Origin: Rotaria sordida | Taxonomy: Eukaryota; Rotifera; Eurotatoria; Philodinida; Philodinidae | Reading direction: 5' to 3' | NCBI GenBank assembly: GCA_905250125.1 | Contig: CAJNOL010000380.1 | Span: 62,001 to 126,000 of the forward strand | Length of the DNA stretch: 64,000 nt | In this document: in pieces, positions 26,131-36,853 of the stretch | Layout: every line of letters begins with the position of its first letter | Position numbering within the stretch: position 1 is the first letter of the stretch | Notes under the pieces: model-generated | Told to the model about the DNA's origin: nothing | What the model saw: only the letters and a program-made list of their open reading frames with translations | The model's database searches: none | Translations under genes and position numbers: made by a program

Positions 26131-28636
26131 CCAATAATGACTATAGGGCATAGGTTTGTCTTTGTAGCTTCTCTTCACTCACACGCAAATTTCAGATATA
26201 TCACTTGACACAGATCAATATTTCAGCCGGTGTCACTGAATTTCAAATTGTTGTCTACTTAAATTTAACTTAGAGAAATTAAATGTTCTTGGCAATGACC
26301 TCATGATGCAAAACAGTATATAATGCCGAGAAAGTATGACTCTTACAAATATTCAATAGTTATCTATTTTGTGGATTGATTTTATGGCATATGTAATCTT
26401 CTCAATCACCTCCTTGTCTTGAGTTGTTTGTAGAGCTTCAAAGATTTCAATAGTTCATGAAGATCTTCTTTTCAGAAGACAGTGTTCATATTTCATTTAA
26501 AAACAATGCTTTGTTTTAGTTTCACTGATGTTAGTAAAGAACGTTGTAACTATACCTAAATGGTATTTCATGATATCTTTCTGTGTTTAGAGATTTTTCG
26601 TAAAAGCAATGATAAATTTCGAGCATGAATACTCTTTGTTTGTTATGATGAAACTTTCTGTCGTAAAATCCCATGTTGGTATCCTATTGCCTTCGAATCT
26701 TAAACAAAACAACTGAATACTATGTCGTTCATGACTTTATTTTTGTTAATTTCTGAATAATCATCGACTTCATCTGGCTCTACTGATGTACCCGAATGAC
26801 AACATAAGTTGATTTAAATATGAAGTCAGTCTGTTATGCAAATCTAGAGATTTATTCTAAATTCAAGTTTTAGTAATATCTTTCTTTCATTTCTTACCAA
26901 TATTTTCTACACCATCATTGTCTTCCTTTTATAATGTAAACATTTTTTGCAAGCTAATAAAACTTCCGAAAAACCTCTATTTACACCATGACAAATTTTA
27001 AAACATTCGTATCACAATGAGAAAAAAGTTGAACGCCCTAGAGAACTGATTCTTGAATATTCATTCGATTTTAACGATCTTTTGAACATGAACTTAATCA
27101 TATTTAGTATATACGTTTCAGCAAAGTAGATGGTGTCATAACAATAACCGTGGAAAGAGATGAAATAAACATAATGTAATGAACAGCATTGAATTGATTT
27201 TTAAGACATTTCGATTGATTCAAACTCGTCAACACGATAGAAGAACACAGAGAGACAGTCGCAAAGAGGCAAAGAAAGAAAAAAATGCAATATTACCTTT
27301 TTTAGCAGTCCTTTGTTTACATATTCTACTTTCACATCCGAATGTAAGAAGAAAAAACATCGATGGCAACAATAACAAAACTGCATTAATGTATGTTTTT
27401 ATTTCATTGGCGCGTTCGTTGTTAATGTACTTTTTTGTTGTTGATCTTTCTTGTTTGTCATAGTTATATTTTCGGAAGAAATTCAACAAAATCATGCAAT
27501 CAATGTTACTACTAATTTCTATATTCACGGAATACACTTCTTCGTTTGTGCAACGACATGCCACATGCGCTACAATGACGATGTTCTTTTTTAGTTACGT
27601 GTTCAATATTACTGTCGATTTTAGTTAAAAAAATAACTGTAATAATTTTCATTATTTGTTAGCTGTATGCAAACATAGATGACTCTCCTAATAGACGTTT
27701 TCTCGTTGTCCTTGTGATGCACACTAAAATTGTATGAATCTCAATTGTAAACAAACACAATTTGAATATTATTTCTTCATGAATCGTAATAGAGATTAAT
27801 GAAAGATCAGCAGTTAGAATCTTAAAAGAAAACAAAGTTTCTTTTTATTTTACACATATTCCAAATGAATATAAGATACATCAAAAATCATTTTAGCAAG
27901 AGTGTGAATGATGATACATTCATTCTTCTAGTCTCACTTACACACTCTCAGAATGTCATTTACCTCATTGAAGGATGTGTCCAGATGTGTCCAGAATTCA
28001 ATAATCTGTTGAAATTTAGGTAACAGATCAATTCTAATGTTTCAAACAAAATTGACAATATCACATTTTGTTTACACACTAACTGTAAACAATTGCACTG
28101 CTCTCTCGAATATGAGTGTGGCTGTGGATATCGAAAGAACCAAAACCTACACGTACATCTTTCTGAAAATTTCTTGGATTTCGTGGATTCCGAGAGTGTT
28201 GTGAGTGGAACTGCACTTTTGAGTGTTCCAGGAGTTTAGAACTCACGGAATCCGACTAATGCTGCTAAACAATGACTAATTTTATTCGGAATATTGATTC
28301 GAATTTGAATTAGAACTGTTTAGGACAAGAAATGACTAAAGATCATAACCGTAATTAAGCAGCTGTCAAAGCATTGCACTACCTAGTCAGTAGCGGCTAG
28401 AGTGGATTTCCAGGTGAAATTTAGATGACAATTAAAATAAAACTTTTGCTTGTTTACTACATTTGTATGAAAAGCCTTCATTCAAGTATTTCATTCATTT
28501 TCAAATTGGTGATAGCTACTTCAATCTTGCATTATTTTCAAACTGAAACACTGTAATAGCCATGAGGCATGATACATATCACTGGAAGTTAAGCATAATG
28601 AGAACAATTGTTTTACTTCACTCAATATTATTCATG
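26131..28636. other. no gene recognised
   Basis: Moderately AT-rich. Open frames of 60-111 codons on opposite strands at 27179-27564 overlap each other and have no known motif. A segment at about 24836-24875 recurs at about 27650 (TATTTGTTAGCTGTATGCAA and its variant), another sign of local duplication. Imperfect hairpins lie at 27900-27950 and 28160-28260. Confidence 0.45.
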
Positions 28637-29200
28637 TCAAAATAAAAGAAGGATGAGTATTTTAGGAAAAACTTTTGATATGAACAAAGTAGAGATCTGC
28701 GATTTTCACCATTTAAAAGAGAAGATGAAACTGCATAGAATAACATATGCCAAATTTGTCTGACGACTATTGTCAGGGTCTACTGGCAAGTTTATTAAAA
28801 ACAAAACATTGTGTAATGTAAAAGTTTTAGAATTTTAATTTCCAGGAATGCACTAGAATCATCAACTAAATATCTATAAATTATGTAAGTCCGATATTGT
28901 AAGGTGTAACCAATCATGAGTTATAAACATTTTACAACGTTTTACCGGTAGATTTTTCACAAAAAAATTGACGTTCTTTCTCTGGTCTTTTGACCAAAAA
29001 ACCACTTTACAAACCTATTTAAAAGCCTCGATTTTTTAAAAAAAACTTGGTGGGAGACCCTGACAACAGTTGTCAGAAAAATTTGGTATATGCGATTTGA
29101 TGTAGTTTCATCTCATCTTTTAAACAGTAAAAACTTCAGATCTCTATCTTGTTCCTATCAAAATTATTCCAAAAATACTCATCCTTCTTTTATTTTGAAA
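28637..29200. mobile_element. inverted-repeat MITE, 564 bp
   Basis: Arms of roughly 130-160 nt: the left begins CAAAATAAAAGAAGGATGAG and the right ends with its complement. The arms continue with a GATAGGAACAAGATAGAGATC-like block and GTTTAAAAGA(G/T)GA before diverging around a TGTCAGGGTC motif present in both. No coding frame. Related words occur in the MITE at 39819-40063 and near 18375 and 46500, defining one family. Confidence 0.75.
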
Positions 29201-29703
29201 TAGATAATAATTAATAATCAGCAGTATATTTGGCAAGTAGAAGCCATTATTCCATTGTTGCCTCAATTAAAATCGAAATTATGCTGCTTCTTGTTTCGTT
29301 CACATTATGAGCATGTCAGCTGTATGCATGATGAAAAAAATTTAAACTGACGACGTCTTTGTTGTTGGTTTTTTTTCGTTCTTGCCAGAATGAGAAAACT
29401 CTTTTTTTTTCGAAAAGAATCGAAAAAAAAAAAAAAAAAAAAAAAAAACAATCAATGAGAGATGGTATCCAGCGCATTAGTTTTCAAGTGATTCTTATGT
29501 AGATGAAAAACAAACGAAAGTTGGAAAGAATAACAATAGAATAAATGACGTTGTTAGATTGTTTCTCTTTCATTTGTTATTGACAAACATATTTTCAATT
29601 ACAACTAGGTGAAATTTGTCCTCGAGTGTCAACTAAAAAGAAAAACACATTTATATTTCATGTCATAGAACAATCTAGAAAGAAAACAGCGAGGTATCCA
29701 GCG

Positions 29704-29712
29704 TATAAATAG
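29704..29712 (+). promoter_or_regulatory. probable TATA box of the ART-TPR gene
   Basis: TATAAATAG lies 80 nt upstream of the ATG at 29792, an ordinary distance for a core promoter with a short leader. The 400 nt before it are duplicated at 25735-26130, but the duplicate does not extend as far as this box. Confidence 0.55.
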
Positions 29713-29791
29713 AAAAGGTAATCTCTACCAAACAACAATCCATTATTTCCAATACTCGATTACCGCGCCAACAGCAAACATTGCATCGAAA

Positions 29792-31321
29792 ATGAGTGTA
29801 CAACGAAGACGGCGCATAGCTGAAAATTATTTGGTCATCTGGGTCGATGGCACTATCGACAAATCAGAAGAAGATTGGCAAAAGAAGCTTGCACAAGTAC
29901 AAGGCATTATCAACGACGTTAATACATTTACAGAAGCAGATGAATGTATCCAGTTTCTTAAAAGCATTAGTCTGGAGAAGGTTTTTCTCATTGCTTCGGA
30001 ATATTTAGGTCAGGATCTCGTGCCATATATCCGTGGCATGCCACAGTTATATGGTATTTACATCTTTTGTGGCGACAAACAACGTCAAGAAACATGGACC
30101 AAAAACTGGACCAAAATTAAAGGTGTCCATACGTCAATGGATTCCATATGTCAAGCGCTGGCAATGACTGTGAAGCAATATAATAAAGATGATATATCCG
30201 TCAGTATTATTGGTGTGAATGAAGGAGGTTCTAGCGAAAATCTCAATCAGCTAGAACCTTTCTTTATGTACACCCAAATATTCAAGGAAATCCTACTTGA
30301 TATGGAACATGGTCAAGAAGCCATTAAACACTTCGTTACATATTGCCAAGAACAATACAAGGACAATACCAGCGAACTCAAGTTAATCGATGAATTTCAA
30401 CGTACTTATCATCCAACATTGGCATTATGGTGGTATACACGCCAATGCTTCACGTTCAAAATGCTCAATCGAGCATTACGAACATTGGATGGCGACATTA
30501 TCATCCGAATGGGATTTTTCCTGTGTGATGTTCATCGACAAATTGAAGAATTACACAGCCAACAGGTCAGTCAATATCATGGAAAGTCCTTTGTAATTTA
30601 TAGGGGCCAAGGATTATCGACAGGAGACTTCGAGAAACTCGCAAAAAACAAAGGTGGTCTCATATCTTTCAATAATTTTTTATCCACCAGCACAGATCGT
30701 GATGTCTCCTTCGCTTTTACTGAAGGCACCTTAGGAGCAACCGATATGGTTGGTATCCTCTTTCAAATAACCATCGATCCCACAGTCTCATCGACTCCTT
30801 TTGCCTCCATCCAGGAGATGAGTTATTTCAAGGACGAAGAGGAAATTCTCTTCTCGATGCATTCAGTTTTTCGAATTGGTGAAGTTCGAAAACTTGACAA
30901 CAAAGGTCCACTTTATGAAGTGGAACTCAAACTCACGTCAGATGATGACCAACAACTTCGTCAATTAACCGACCGTATACGACAAGAAACATCGGGCAGC
31001 ACTGGATGGTATCGACTGGGTGAATTGCTGCTTCAAATAAGTCAATTTGACAAGGCCGAAGAATTATATACAGCACTATTAGAACAGGCTTCTAACGACA
31101 GCGATAAAGCACATATCTATCACGAGTTAGGTAGAGTGAAATGGAAACAGGGTCAATATGAAAACGAAATTATGTTTCACAAAAAATCCCTCGAAATCAA
31201 CCGAAAAATTCTTCCAGAAGATCATCTGACATTGGCTTCTATCTACAGCAACATCGGTCTCGCGTATAACAACATGGGTGTCTACTCGAAAGCACTTGAA
31301 ATTTGCCAAAAAAGCACTTAA
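29792..31321 (+). CDS. ADP-ribosyltransferase domain protein (5' part of an ART-TPR gene)
   Basis: 509 codons, no intron. Residues 1-120 form an N-terminal alpha/beta region (LVIWVDGT..., YGIYIFCGDK, then W-rich) common in rotifer ART-TPR proteins. Residues about 205-385 are a mono-ADP-ribosyltransferase fold of the R-S-E class: Arg271 in YRGQGLS, the FLSTST strand (298-300), and EMSYFKDEEEILF with the E-x-E pair (Glu349/Glu351). This class transfers ADP-ribose from NAD+ to arginine or other side chains. TPR-like helices start near residue 405. No signal peptide or membrane segment is evident. The start has an A at -3 and a TATA box 80 nt upstream. The frame runs out at 31319-31321, inside a TPR, while the TPR coding continues in the next frame from 31278, so one base appears gained near 31303. 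The family is hugely expanded in bdelloids; the cellular role is unknown. Confidence 0.85.
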   Translation: MSVQRRRRIAENYLVIWVDGTIDKSEEDWQKKLAQVQGIINDVNTFTEADECIQFLKSISLEKVFLIASEYLGQDLVPYIRGMPQLYGIYIFCGDKQRQETWTKNWTKIKGVHTSMDSICQALAMTVKQYNKDDISVSIIGVNEGGSSENLNQLEPFFMYTQIFKEILLDMEHGQEAIKHFVTYCQEQYKDNTSELKLIDEFQRTYHPTLALWWYTRQCFTFKMLNRALRTLDGDIIIRMGFFLCDVHRQIEELHSQQVSQYHGKSFVIYRGQGLSTGDFEKLAKNKGGLISFNNFLSTSTDRDVSFAFTEGTLGATDMVGILFQITIDPTVSSTPFASIQEMSYFKDEEEILFSMHSVFRIGEVRKLDNKGPLYEVELKLTSDDDQQLRQLTDRIRQETSGSTGWYRLGELLLQISQFDKAEELYTALLEQASNDSDKAHIYHELGRVKWKQGQYENEIMFHKKSLEINRKILPEDHLTLASIYSNIGLAYNNMGVYSKALEICQKST

Positions 31322-32918
31322 AATCGACGAAAAAGCTCTGCCTCCGAATCATCCCGATTTGGCTACTTCCTACAACAACATCGGTCAACTGTATAACAAC
31401 ATGAGTGACTACTCGAAAGCACTTGAATTTTACGAAAAATCACATAAAATCCTCGAAAAAGCTCTACCTCCGAATCATCCCAATTTGGCGAGCTCCTACA
31501 ACAACATCGGTCTCGTGCATAAGAACATGGGTGACTACTCAAAAGCACTTGAATTTTACGAAAAATCACATAAAATCTACGAAAAAGCTCTGCCTCCGAA
31601 TCATCCCGATTTGGCTACTTCCTACAACAACATCGGTCTCGTGCATAAGAACATGGGTGACTACTCGAAAGCACTTGAATTTTACGAAAAATCACTTAGA
31701 ATCGACGAAAAAGCTCTACCTCCGAATCATCCCAATTTGGCGAGCTCCTACAGCAACATCGGTCTCGTGCATAAGAACATGGGTGACTACTCGAAAGCAC
31801 TTGAATTTTTCGAAAAAGCACTTAAAATCGACGAAAAAGCTCTGCCTCCGAATCATCCCGATTTGGCTACTTCCTACAATAACATCGGTAGAGTGTATGA
31901 CAACATGGGTGACTACTCGAAAGCACTTGAATTTTACGAAAAATCACTTCAAATCGACGAAAACACTCTGCCTTCGAATCAGCCTCATTTGGCTATTTCA
32001 TATGGCAACATCGGTCAAGTGTATAACAACATGAGTGACTACTCGAAAGCACTTGAATTTTACGAAAAATCACATAAAATCTTCGAAAAAGCTCTGCCTC
32101 CGAATCATCCTGATTTGGCTACTTCCTACAATAACATCGGTGGAGTGTATGACAACATGGGTGACTACTCGAAAGCACTTGAATTTTACGAAGAATCACT
32201 TCAAATAAGAGAAAAAGCTCTGCCTTCGAATCATCCCTCATTGGCTAGTTCCTGCAACAACATCGGTCTCGTGCATAAGAACATGGGTGACTACTCGAAA
32301 GCACTTGAATTTTACGAAAAATCACTTCAAATAAGAGAAAAAGCTCTGCCTCCGAATCATCCCGATTTGGCTACTTCCTACAGCAACATCGGTCTCGTGT
32401 ATAAGAACATGGGTGACTACTCGAAAGCACTTGAATTTTACGAAGAATCACTTCAAATAAGAGAAAAAGTTCTGCCTTCGAATCATCCCTCATTGGCTAG
32501 TTCCTGCAACAACATCGGTGGAGTGTATAACAACATGGGTGACTACTTGAAAGCACTTGAATTTTACGAAAAAGATCTCGAAATCACGAAAAAAGCTCTG
32601 CCTCCGAATCATCCCGATTTGGCTACTTCCTACATTTGCATCGGTCTCGTGTATAAGAACATGGGTGACTACTCGAAAGCACTTGAATTTTACGAAAAAT
32701 CACATAAAATCTACGAAAAAGCTCTGCCTTCGAATCATCCTCATTTGGCTGCTTCCTACAACAACATCGGTATGGCGTATTCCGGCAAAAGAGACTACTC
32801 GAAAGCACTCTCATTCTTAGAAAAGGCACTTGTTATCTTCCAAAAATCACTTCTACCTAATCATCCTAATATTAAAACAGTCACAAACTCAATTGACTAT
32901 GTAAAAAAGAAAATGTAA
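31278..32918 (+). CDS. kinesin-light-chain-like TPR array (3' part of the ART-TPR gene)
   Basis: 546 codons, overlapping the upstream frame by 44 nt in another phase; the true protein is probably one chain of about 1,040 residues. It consists of twelve full repeats plus a partial thirteenth, each 42 residues, with consensus ALEFYEKSL.I.EKALPPNH followed by PDLATSYNNIG.VY.NMGDY. This is the long KLC-type TPR seen in kinesin light chain and related scaffolds, expected to bind peptides or partner proteins. Repeats are almost identical at DNA level, implying recent expansion or gene conversion. The last repeat degenerates (LLPNHPNIKTVTNSIDY) and the chain ends with KKKM and TAA. The ATG at 31278 is just an internal Met; a separate protein is unlikely. 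Whether the frameshift is biological or a sequencing error cannot be told from one sequence. Confidence 0.8.
   Translation: MSTRKHLKFAKKALKIDEKALPPNHPDLATSYNNIGQLYNNMSDYSKALEFYEKSHKILEKALPPNHPNLASSYNNIGLVHKNMGDYSKALEFYEKSHKIYEKALPPNHPDLATSYNNIGLVHKNMGDYSKALEFYEKSLRIDEKALPPNHPNLASSYSNIGLVHKNMGDYSKALEFFEKALKIDEKALPPNHPDLATSYNNIGRVYDNMGDYSKALEFYEKSLQIDENTLPSNQPHLAISYGNIGQVYNNMSDYSKALEFYEKSHKIFEKALPPNHPDLATSYNNIGGVYDNMGDYSKALEFYEESLQIREKALPSNHPSLASSCNNIGLVHKNMGDYSKALEFYEKSLQIREKALPPNHPDLATSYSNIGLVYKNMGDYSKALEFYEESLQIREKVLPSNHPSLASSCNNIGGVYNNMGDYLKALEFYEKDLEITKKALPPNHPDLATSYICIGLVYKNMGDYSKALEFYEKSHKIYEKALPSNHPHLAASYNNIGMAYSGKRDYSKALSFLEKALVIFQKSLLPNHPNIKTVTNSIDYVKKKM
31280..32815 (+). repeat. 126-nt tandem repeat encoding TPRs
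   Basis: About twelve direct copies of a 126-nt unit that code for the TPRs. Units differ at few positions, mostly in the codons after TCACTT/TCACAT (LKID, HKIY, LQIR, HKIF). Several unit types alternate, for example LQIREKALPSNHPSLASS with LQIREKALPPNHPDLATS, suggesting duplication of two-unit blocks. High identity leaves long shadow frames on both strands. Confidence 0.9.
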
Positions 32919-32999
32919 CTGTGATTTTTTCTTTTCGCTTGCTCAACAAATTTATTCACATTGCTAATCGTTTCGATTTTTCTTGGCTCATTTTGGCTT

Positions 33000-33260
33000 A
33001 CCCGCACGCGCGCAACAAGGGAGAGATCCCTTGTGAATGCCATAGGTACCACAGGCGGACCACGCCAGACTGGTAGGGCAACGGCCGAAGGTATGCCGTA
33101 TGAATGGTAGGGACCAACGACACATAGAGGTCTTCCCTAGTACTACACTGCTTCGCTATGGCACAAAAGTTCCTCTACCTATTGAATCAGACAACGTAGT
33201 TCTCTGACCCATACTAATAACATTCATAACTCAACTCAACTCATCTCATCTCATCTCAAA
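33000..33260. other. GC-rich segment with a CTCAA/CTCAT tail
   Basis: Unlike its surroundings, 33000-33190 is GC-rich and contains a CAAGGGAGAGATCCCTTG hairpin (33016-33033). It is followed by a tail of CTCAACTCAA/CATCTCATCT repeats (33230-33260). GC-rich body plus short simple tail resembles the 3' end of a retroelement or SINE (inference). No tRNA-like A/B boxes were evident. Confidence 0.35.
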
Positions 33261-33418
33261 AGTACTCATACTCATACTCATAATAACCGATAGTATTTAT
33301 TTTTTCTCGAAATAACTTATCTCAACTCAACTGAATATGTAAAAACAAATTTTTTTTCCTACCTCTCAATATTGTATAGTATCGAAACTCATCTAAAAAA
33401 AAGAAAAAAAAAGTATTA

Positions 33419-33667
33419 TTAACCCTAATACTACCAACCAGGGTCCAAATGGACGCTGTGGTCAAAAGCAAGAAAATGCTATGAAAACTTTTTTTTCATG
33501 GATTAAAGTATGAAATACATTATGAATGTTATAAAGTCGTCTCACATGAAAGAAACATAGATGTAACAGAGTGTCATTCTGCTGTACAAATGTTTTCCTT
33601 ACTTTTCCTTTCTTCTCTTCTGCATTTATGAACAAAACAAAAACAGGCTTGGGAGTACTAGGGTTAA
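33419..33667. mobile_element. piggyBac-like MITE, 241 bp plus TTAA flanks
   Basis: TTAA at 33419-33422 and 33664-33667. The left end CCCTAATACTACCAA and the reversed right end CCCTAGTACTCCCAA match at 13 of 15 positions. CCC termini and TTAA duplication are the piggyBac signature. No coding frame. Confidence 0.75.
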
Positions 33668-34439
33668 ATATATAATGAATTTATTATTTACCTCATATAG
33701 AATTTAATAATATCATTATCATTGTAAATAATATCATAATAATAATAAATAATAATCCCGGGTATATAAATACATTGTAATGCATTATAATAATACAACT
33801 CGAGTGTATGATTTCATAATGATGTATGCATGTTTTTATATACTCGGAGATTAATTGACCAATGTTCAAAATTTTGACTGACTTTTTATCAATCATTCCA
33901 TTTCTGTTTTAATTGATTTGATGATTTTTTTTCTCGTCTAACATACATCTATATCATGTCATCGTTGACAAAAAAAATTTTCATGTTACATATATATATA
34001 TATAGGGTGTTGTCTTTCTCCTTCACATTGCTCATCTTCAAATAAGGATACAAAACAAGAGAATTCATCAACTCCAGTAACTTAAAAAATAGGTGTGTTT
34101 TATTTTTACAAAATGTGATCTTTATTTTAAGAATGCCTGAAATATATACATGTCTAAATTATATAGACTAAGATAGCGTTTGTCTCTCTACTGAACAATA
34201 TATTTTTTATTGGACGTCTTTATTATCTTCAATATACACAAGTAACGCTCGTCTGCCGCCTCGCTCGCCTCTTTCTCGTAGAAGTGGTGTTTCTGAACTC
34301 TTAGCAAATTATTTGTTTACACCATTTCAAAAAGTGAAATGAGCACATTTTCGGTGTGTTTTTCTATCAAGTTTATCTAGACATTTGAATTCAACTTCCT
34401 GAACACTGGAAGGTCTGACTTGTGAGAACTCATTAATAA
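33668..34439. other. no gene recognised
   Basis: AT-rich, with short tandem (TA)n at about 33992-34004. The stretch at 34240-34300 (CTCGTCTGCCGCCTCGCTCG) is GC-richer and may be the left edge of the repeat array that follows. Confidence 0.4.
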
Positions 34440-35545
34440 ATAATTAATAAAAACCGACCTCGGATTCGGATTCCTCACCCTCAATTACTTTTCATTAAGT
34501 TTTTCAGAAAATCTTAATAATTAATAATTAGTTAAAACTAATCTCGGATTTGAAGTTCCCACCTCGATTACCTTTGGTCAAGATTTAAAGGAAAATCATC
34601 CCTTTTGTTTTCACATTATTCCTGGATCAATTAGTGAAGTGCGGACACACAAGCAAGCAAACAGTTTATTCTTGCTAGACTCTTCTCTACGAGAAAGAGA
34701 AAAATTTTTTTAGTAAAAAAGTGGTCCTTTGCCTAAAAAGACTTACCTGCAAAAAAATTTCAAAAAACTGACCTCAGATTCGAGTTCCTCGACCTCGATT
34801 ACCTTTGATCAAACTTTATAAGAAAATTCTTTTTAGTAAAACAGTGGTCCTTTGTCTAAAAAAAATAATCCGCAAAAAGATTACAAAAAACTGACGTGAG
34901 ATTCGAGTTCCCCGACCCCGATTATCCTTCGGACAAGCCTTATAAAAAAAGTGATCCTTTGTGTAAAAAAAAATGGATCCGAAAAAATTTTTTTAAAAAC
35001 TAACATCAGATTCGAGTTCCTCGACCCCGATTACCCTTCGGTCAACCCTTATAAAAGAAAATTTTTTTGTAAAAAAAGTGGTGCTTTGTGTAAAAAAAAT
35101 CGATCGGAAAAATATTTTTAAAAACTAACATCAGATTCGAGTTCCTCGACCCCGATTACCCTTCGGTCAGCCCTTATAAAAAAAGATTTTTTTGTAAAAA
35201 AGTGGTGCTTTGTGTAAAAAATCGATCGGAAAAAAAATTTTTAAAAACTAACATCAGATTCGAGTTCCTCGACCCCGATTACCCTTCGGTCAACCCTTAT
35301 AAAAAAAAAAATTTTTGTAAAAAAGTGGTCCTTTGTGTAAAAAAAATCGATCGGAAAAAAATTTTTTAAAAACTAACATCAGATTCGAGTTCCTCGACCC
35401 CGATTACCCTTCGGCCAACCCTTGTAAAAAAAATTCCACTTATATCTTTGCCTTATTCTTCGACCAATCAGTGAAGTGCGGACATACAAGCAATCAAGCA
35501 ATCAAGCAAACAGACAATTTATGTTTGCAAGACTCTTCTCTACGA
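34440..35545 (+). repeat. tandem array of about 110-120-bp units
   Basis: About eight copies of a unit with the core CAGATTCGAGTTCCTCGACC, then CCGATTACCCTTCGGTCAAC and CCTTATAAA, separated by A/T runs and GTGGTCCTTTGTGTAAAAAA. Cores start near 34450, 34545, 34770, 34890, 35000, 35120, 35245 and 35375. The first units are more diverged, the last near-identical. A sequence around AGTGAAGTGCGGACA(C/T)ACAAG ending GACTCTTCTCTACGAGAAAG occurs twice, at 34634-34700 and 35469-35552. Related CGATT..CTTTGGTCAA wording appears in the large palindrome at 61.4-62.7 kb. Confidence 0.75.
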
Positions 35546-35553
35546 GAAAGAGA

Positions 35554-36853
35554 ATATATGTCGTATCGAAGTTAGCATGTTTATCGAAGTTATAACTTCG
35601 ATAAAAATTTTATCGAAGTTATAACTTCGATGAACAATTTTATCGAAGTTGTAACTTCGATAAATTATTTCATCGAAGTTACAACTTCGATAAAGTGAGG
35701 TTATCGAAGTTGTTTGGATGAAATTAAATGGGCAAATTGTTGATTATTTCAATAATATTATTAGACTTGTTAGCAACAGATCATTTCTCTACTAATGACA
35801 AACATTTATTTGATAGAAAACTCAACAATCATAAACCATTAATAAATATTGAGACTAAACATTTTTTTATCTCTTCATTTTTTTTGTATTTGTTCAGAAA
35901 ACAAGAGATAACTCATAGAAAAGGTGATCATAAATATTGATGAACCATTATTAGGAATAGAAGTATAGACTGATCGTCACTGTATAGAAAATAGCTGCTT
36001 TAAATAAAATAATAACCACGTATAGATCAGATATGTTAAACTTATCTTTACAATTTGTATTATCGATAATGCTGTAAGTTTCATGAAAGAACATGTAGTT
36101 GAAGCCGATGTTTTAGTTGTTACTGATGAGGATATCTGAATGTTGTTCTTAAAACATTTATGCTTTCTTGTTACTACAGGAGACAATGCAGATAAAGTCA
36201 TCAATTTGTACATGGTTTCAGAATTAGTTGTGAATTGAGAAGAATTTTAAATTGAGATTATGAGCAAATGTGACATACTTTATGCGTTTGCATTTACTTG
36301 TGCTTCCATTGAAACTGATTCATTTATTATAATCCAATTATCGAATAGTTTCGATTGTAAAGGTTATTAATCATATAATTAGCTTATACAACTGATCTAT
36401 ACGTGATTAATATTTTATTTAAAGCAGCTATTTTCTATACAGTGACGATCAGTCTATACTTCTATTCCTGATTATGGTTCATCAATATTTATGATCACCT
36501 TTTCTACGAGTTATCTCTTGTTTTCTGAACAAATACAAAAAAAAGTGAAGAGATAAAAAAATGTTTAGTCTCAATATTTATTAATGGTTTATGATTGTTG
36601 AGTTTTCTATCAAATAAATGTTTGTCATTAGTAGAGAAATGATCTGTTGCTAACAAGTCTGATAATATTATTGAAATAATCAACAATTTGCCAATTTAAT
36701 TGCATCCAAACAACTTCGATAACCTCACTTTATCGAAGTTGTAACTTCGATGAAATAATTTATAGAAGTTATAACTTCGATGAAATATGTTTATCGAAGT
36801 TACAACTTCGATAAAATTTTTATCGAAGTTATAACTTCGATACGACATATATA
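35554..36853. mobile_element. 1.3 kb foldback element with ATCGAAGTTATAACTTCGAT repeats
   Basis: Left arm about 35554-36033 and right arm about 36395-36853 are inverted copies, closely similar throughout. The outer 150 nt of each arm contain four to five short palindromes of the type ATCGAAGTTATAACTTCGAT, spaced by 10-15 nt, so each arm can fold on itself as well as on its partner. The inner arm has an AT-rich open frame seen on both strands (35728-35940 plus and 36504-36686 minus) that is a product of the symmetry. The central 360 bp are unique, with one coding-like stretch (EADVLVVTDEDI). No transposase was recognised. Structure resembles foldback elements with sub-terminal repeats. Confidence 0.8.

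Noticed and set aside
28320..28620. Pieces resembling 5S rRNA (AATTAAGCAGCTGTC near 28353 and GGAAGTTAAGCATAA near 28587)
   Set aside because: Only short words match, the order and spacing of the 5S internal control region are absent, and no terminator follows.
31405..32034. 209-codon open frame in another phase of the TPR array, and antisense frames at 31127-31569 and 32623-32829
   Set aside because: They are shadows of the 126-nt repeat; their sequence simply repeats with the TPR units.
35554..36853. ATAACTTCGATA words that resemble half-sites of loxP
   Set aside because: They lack the loxP spacer and the exact 13-bp half-site, and occur as repeated 20-nt palindromes within a foldback arm; the likeness is coincidental.
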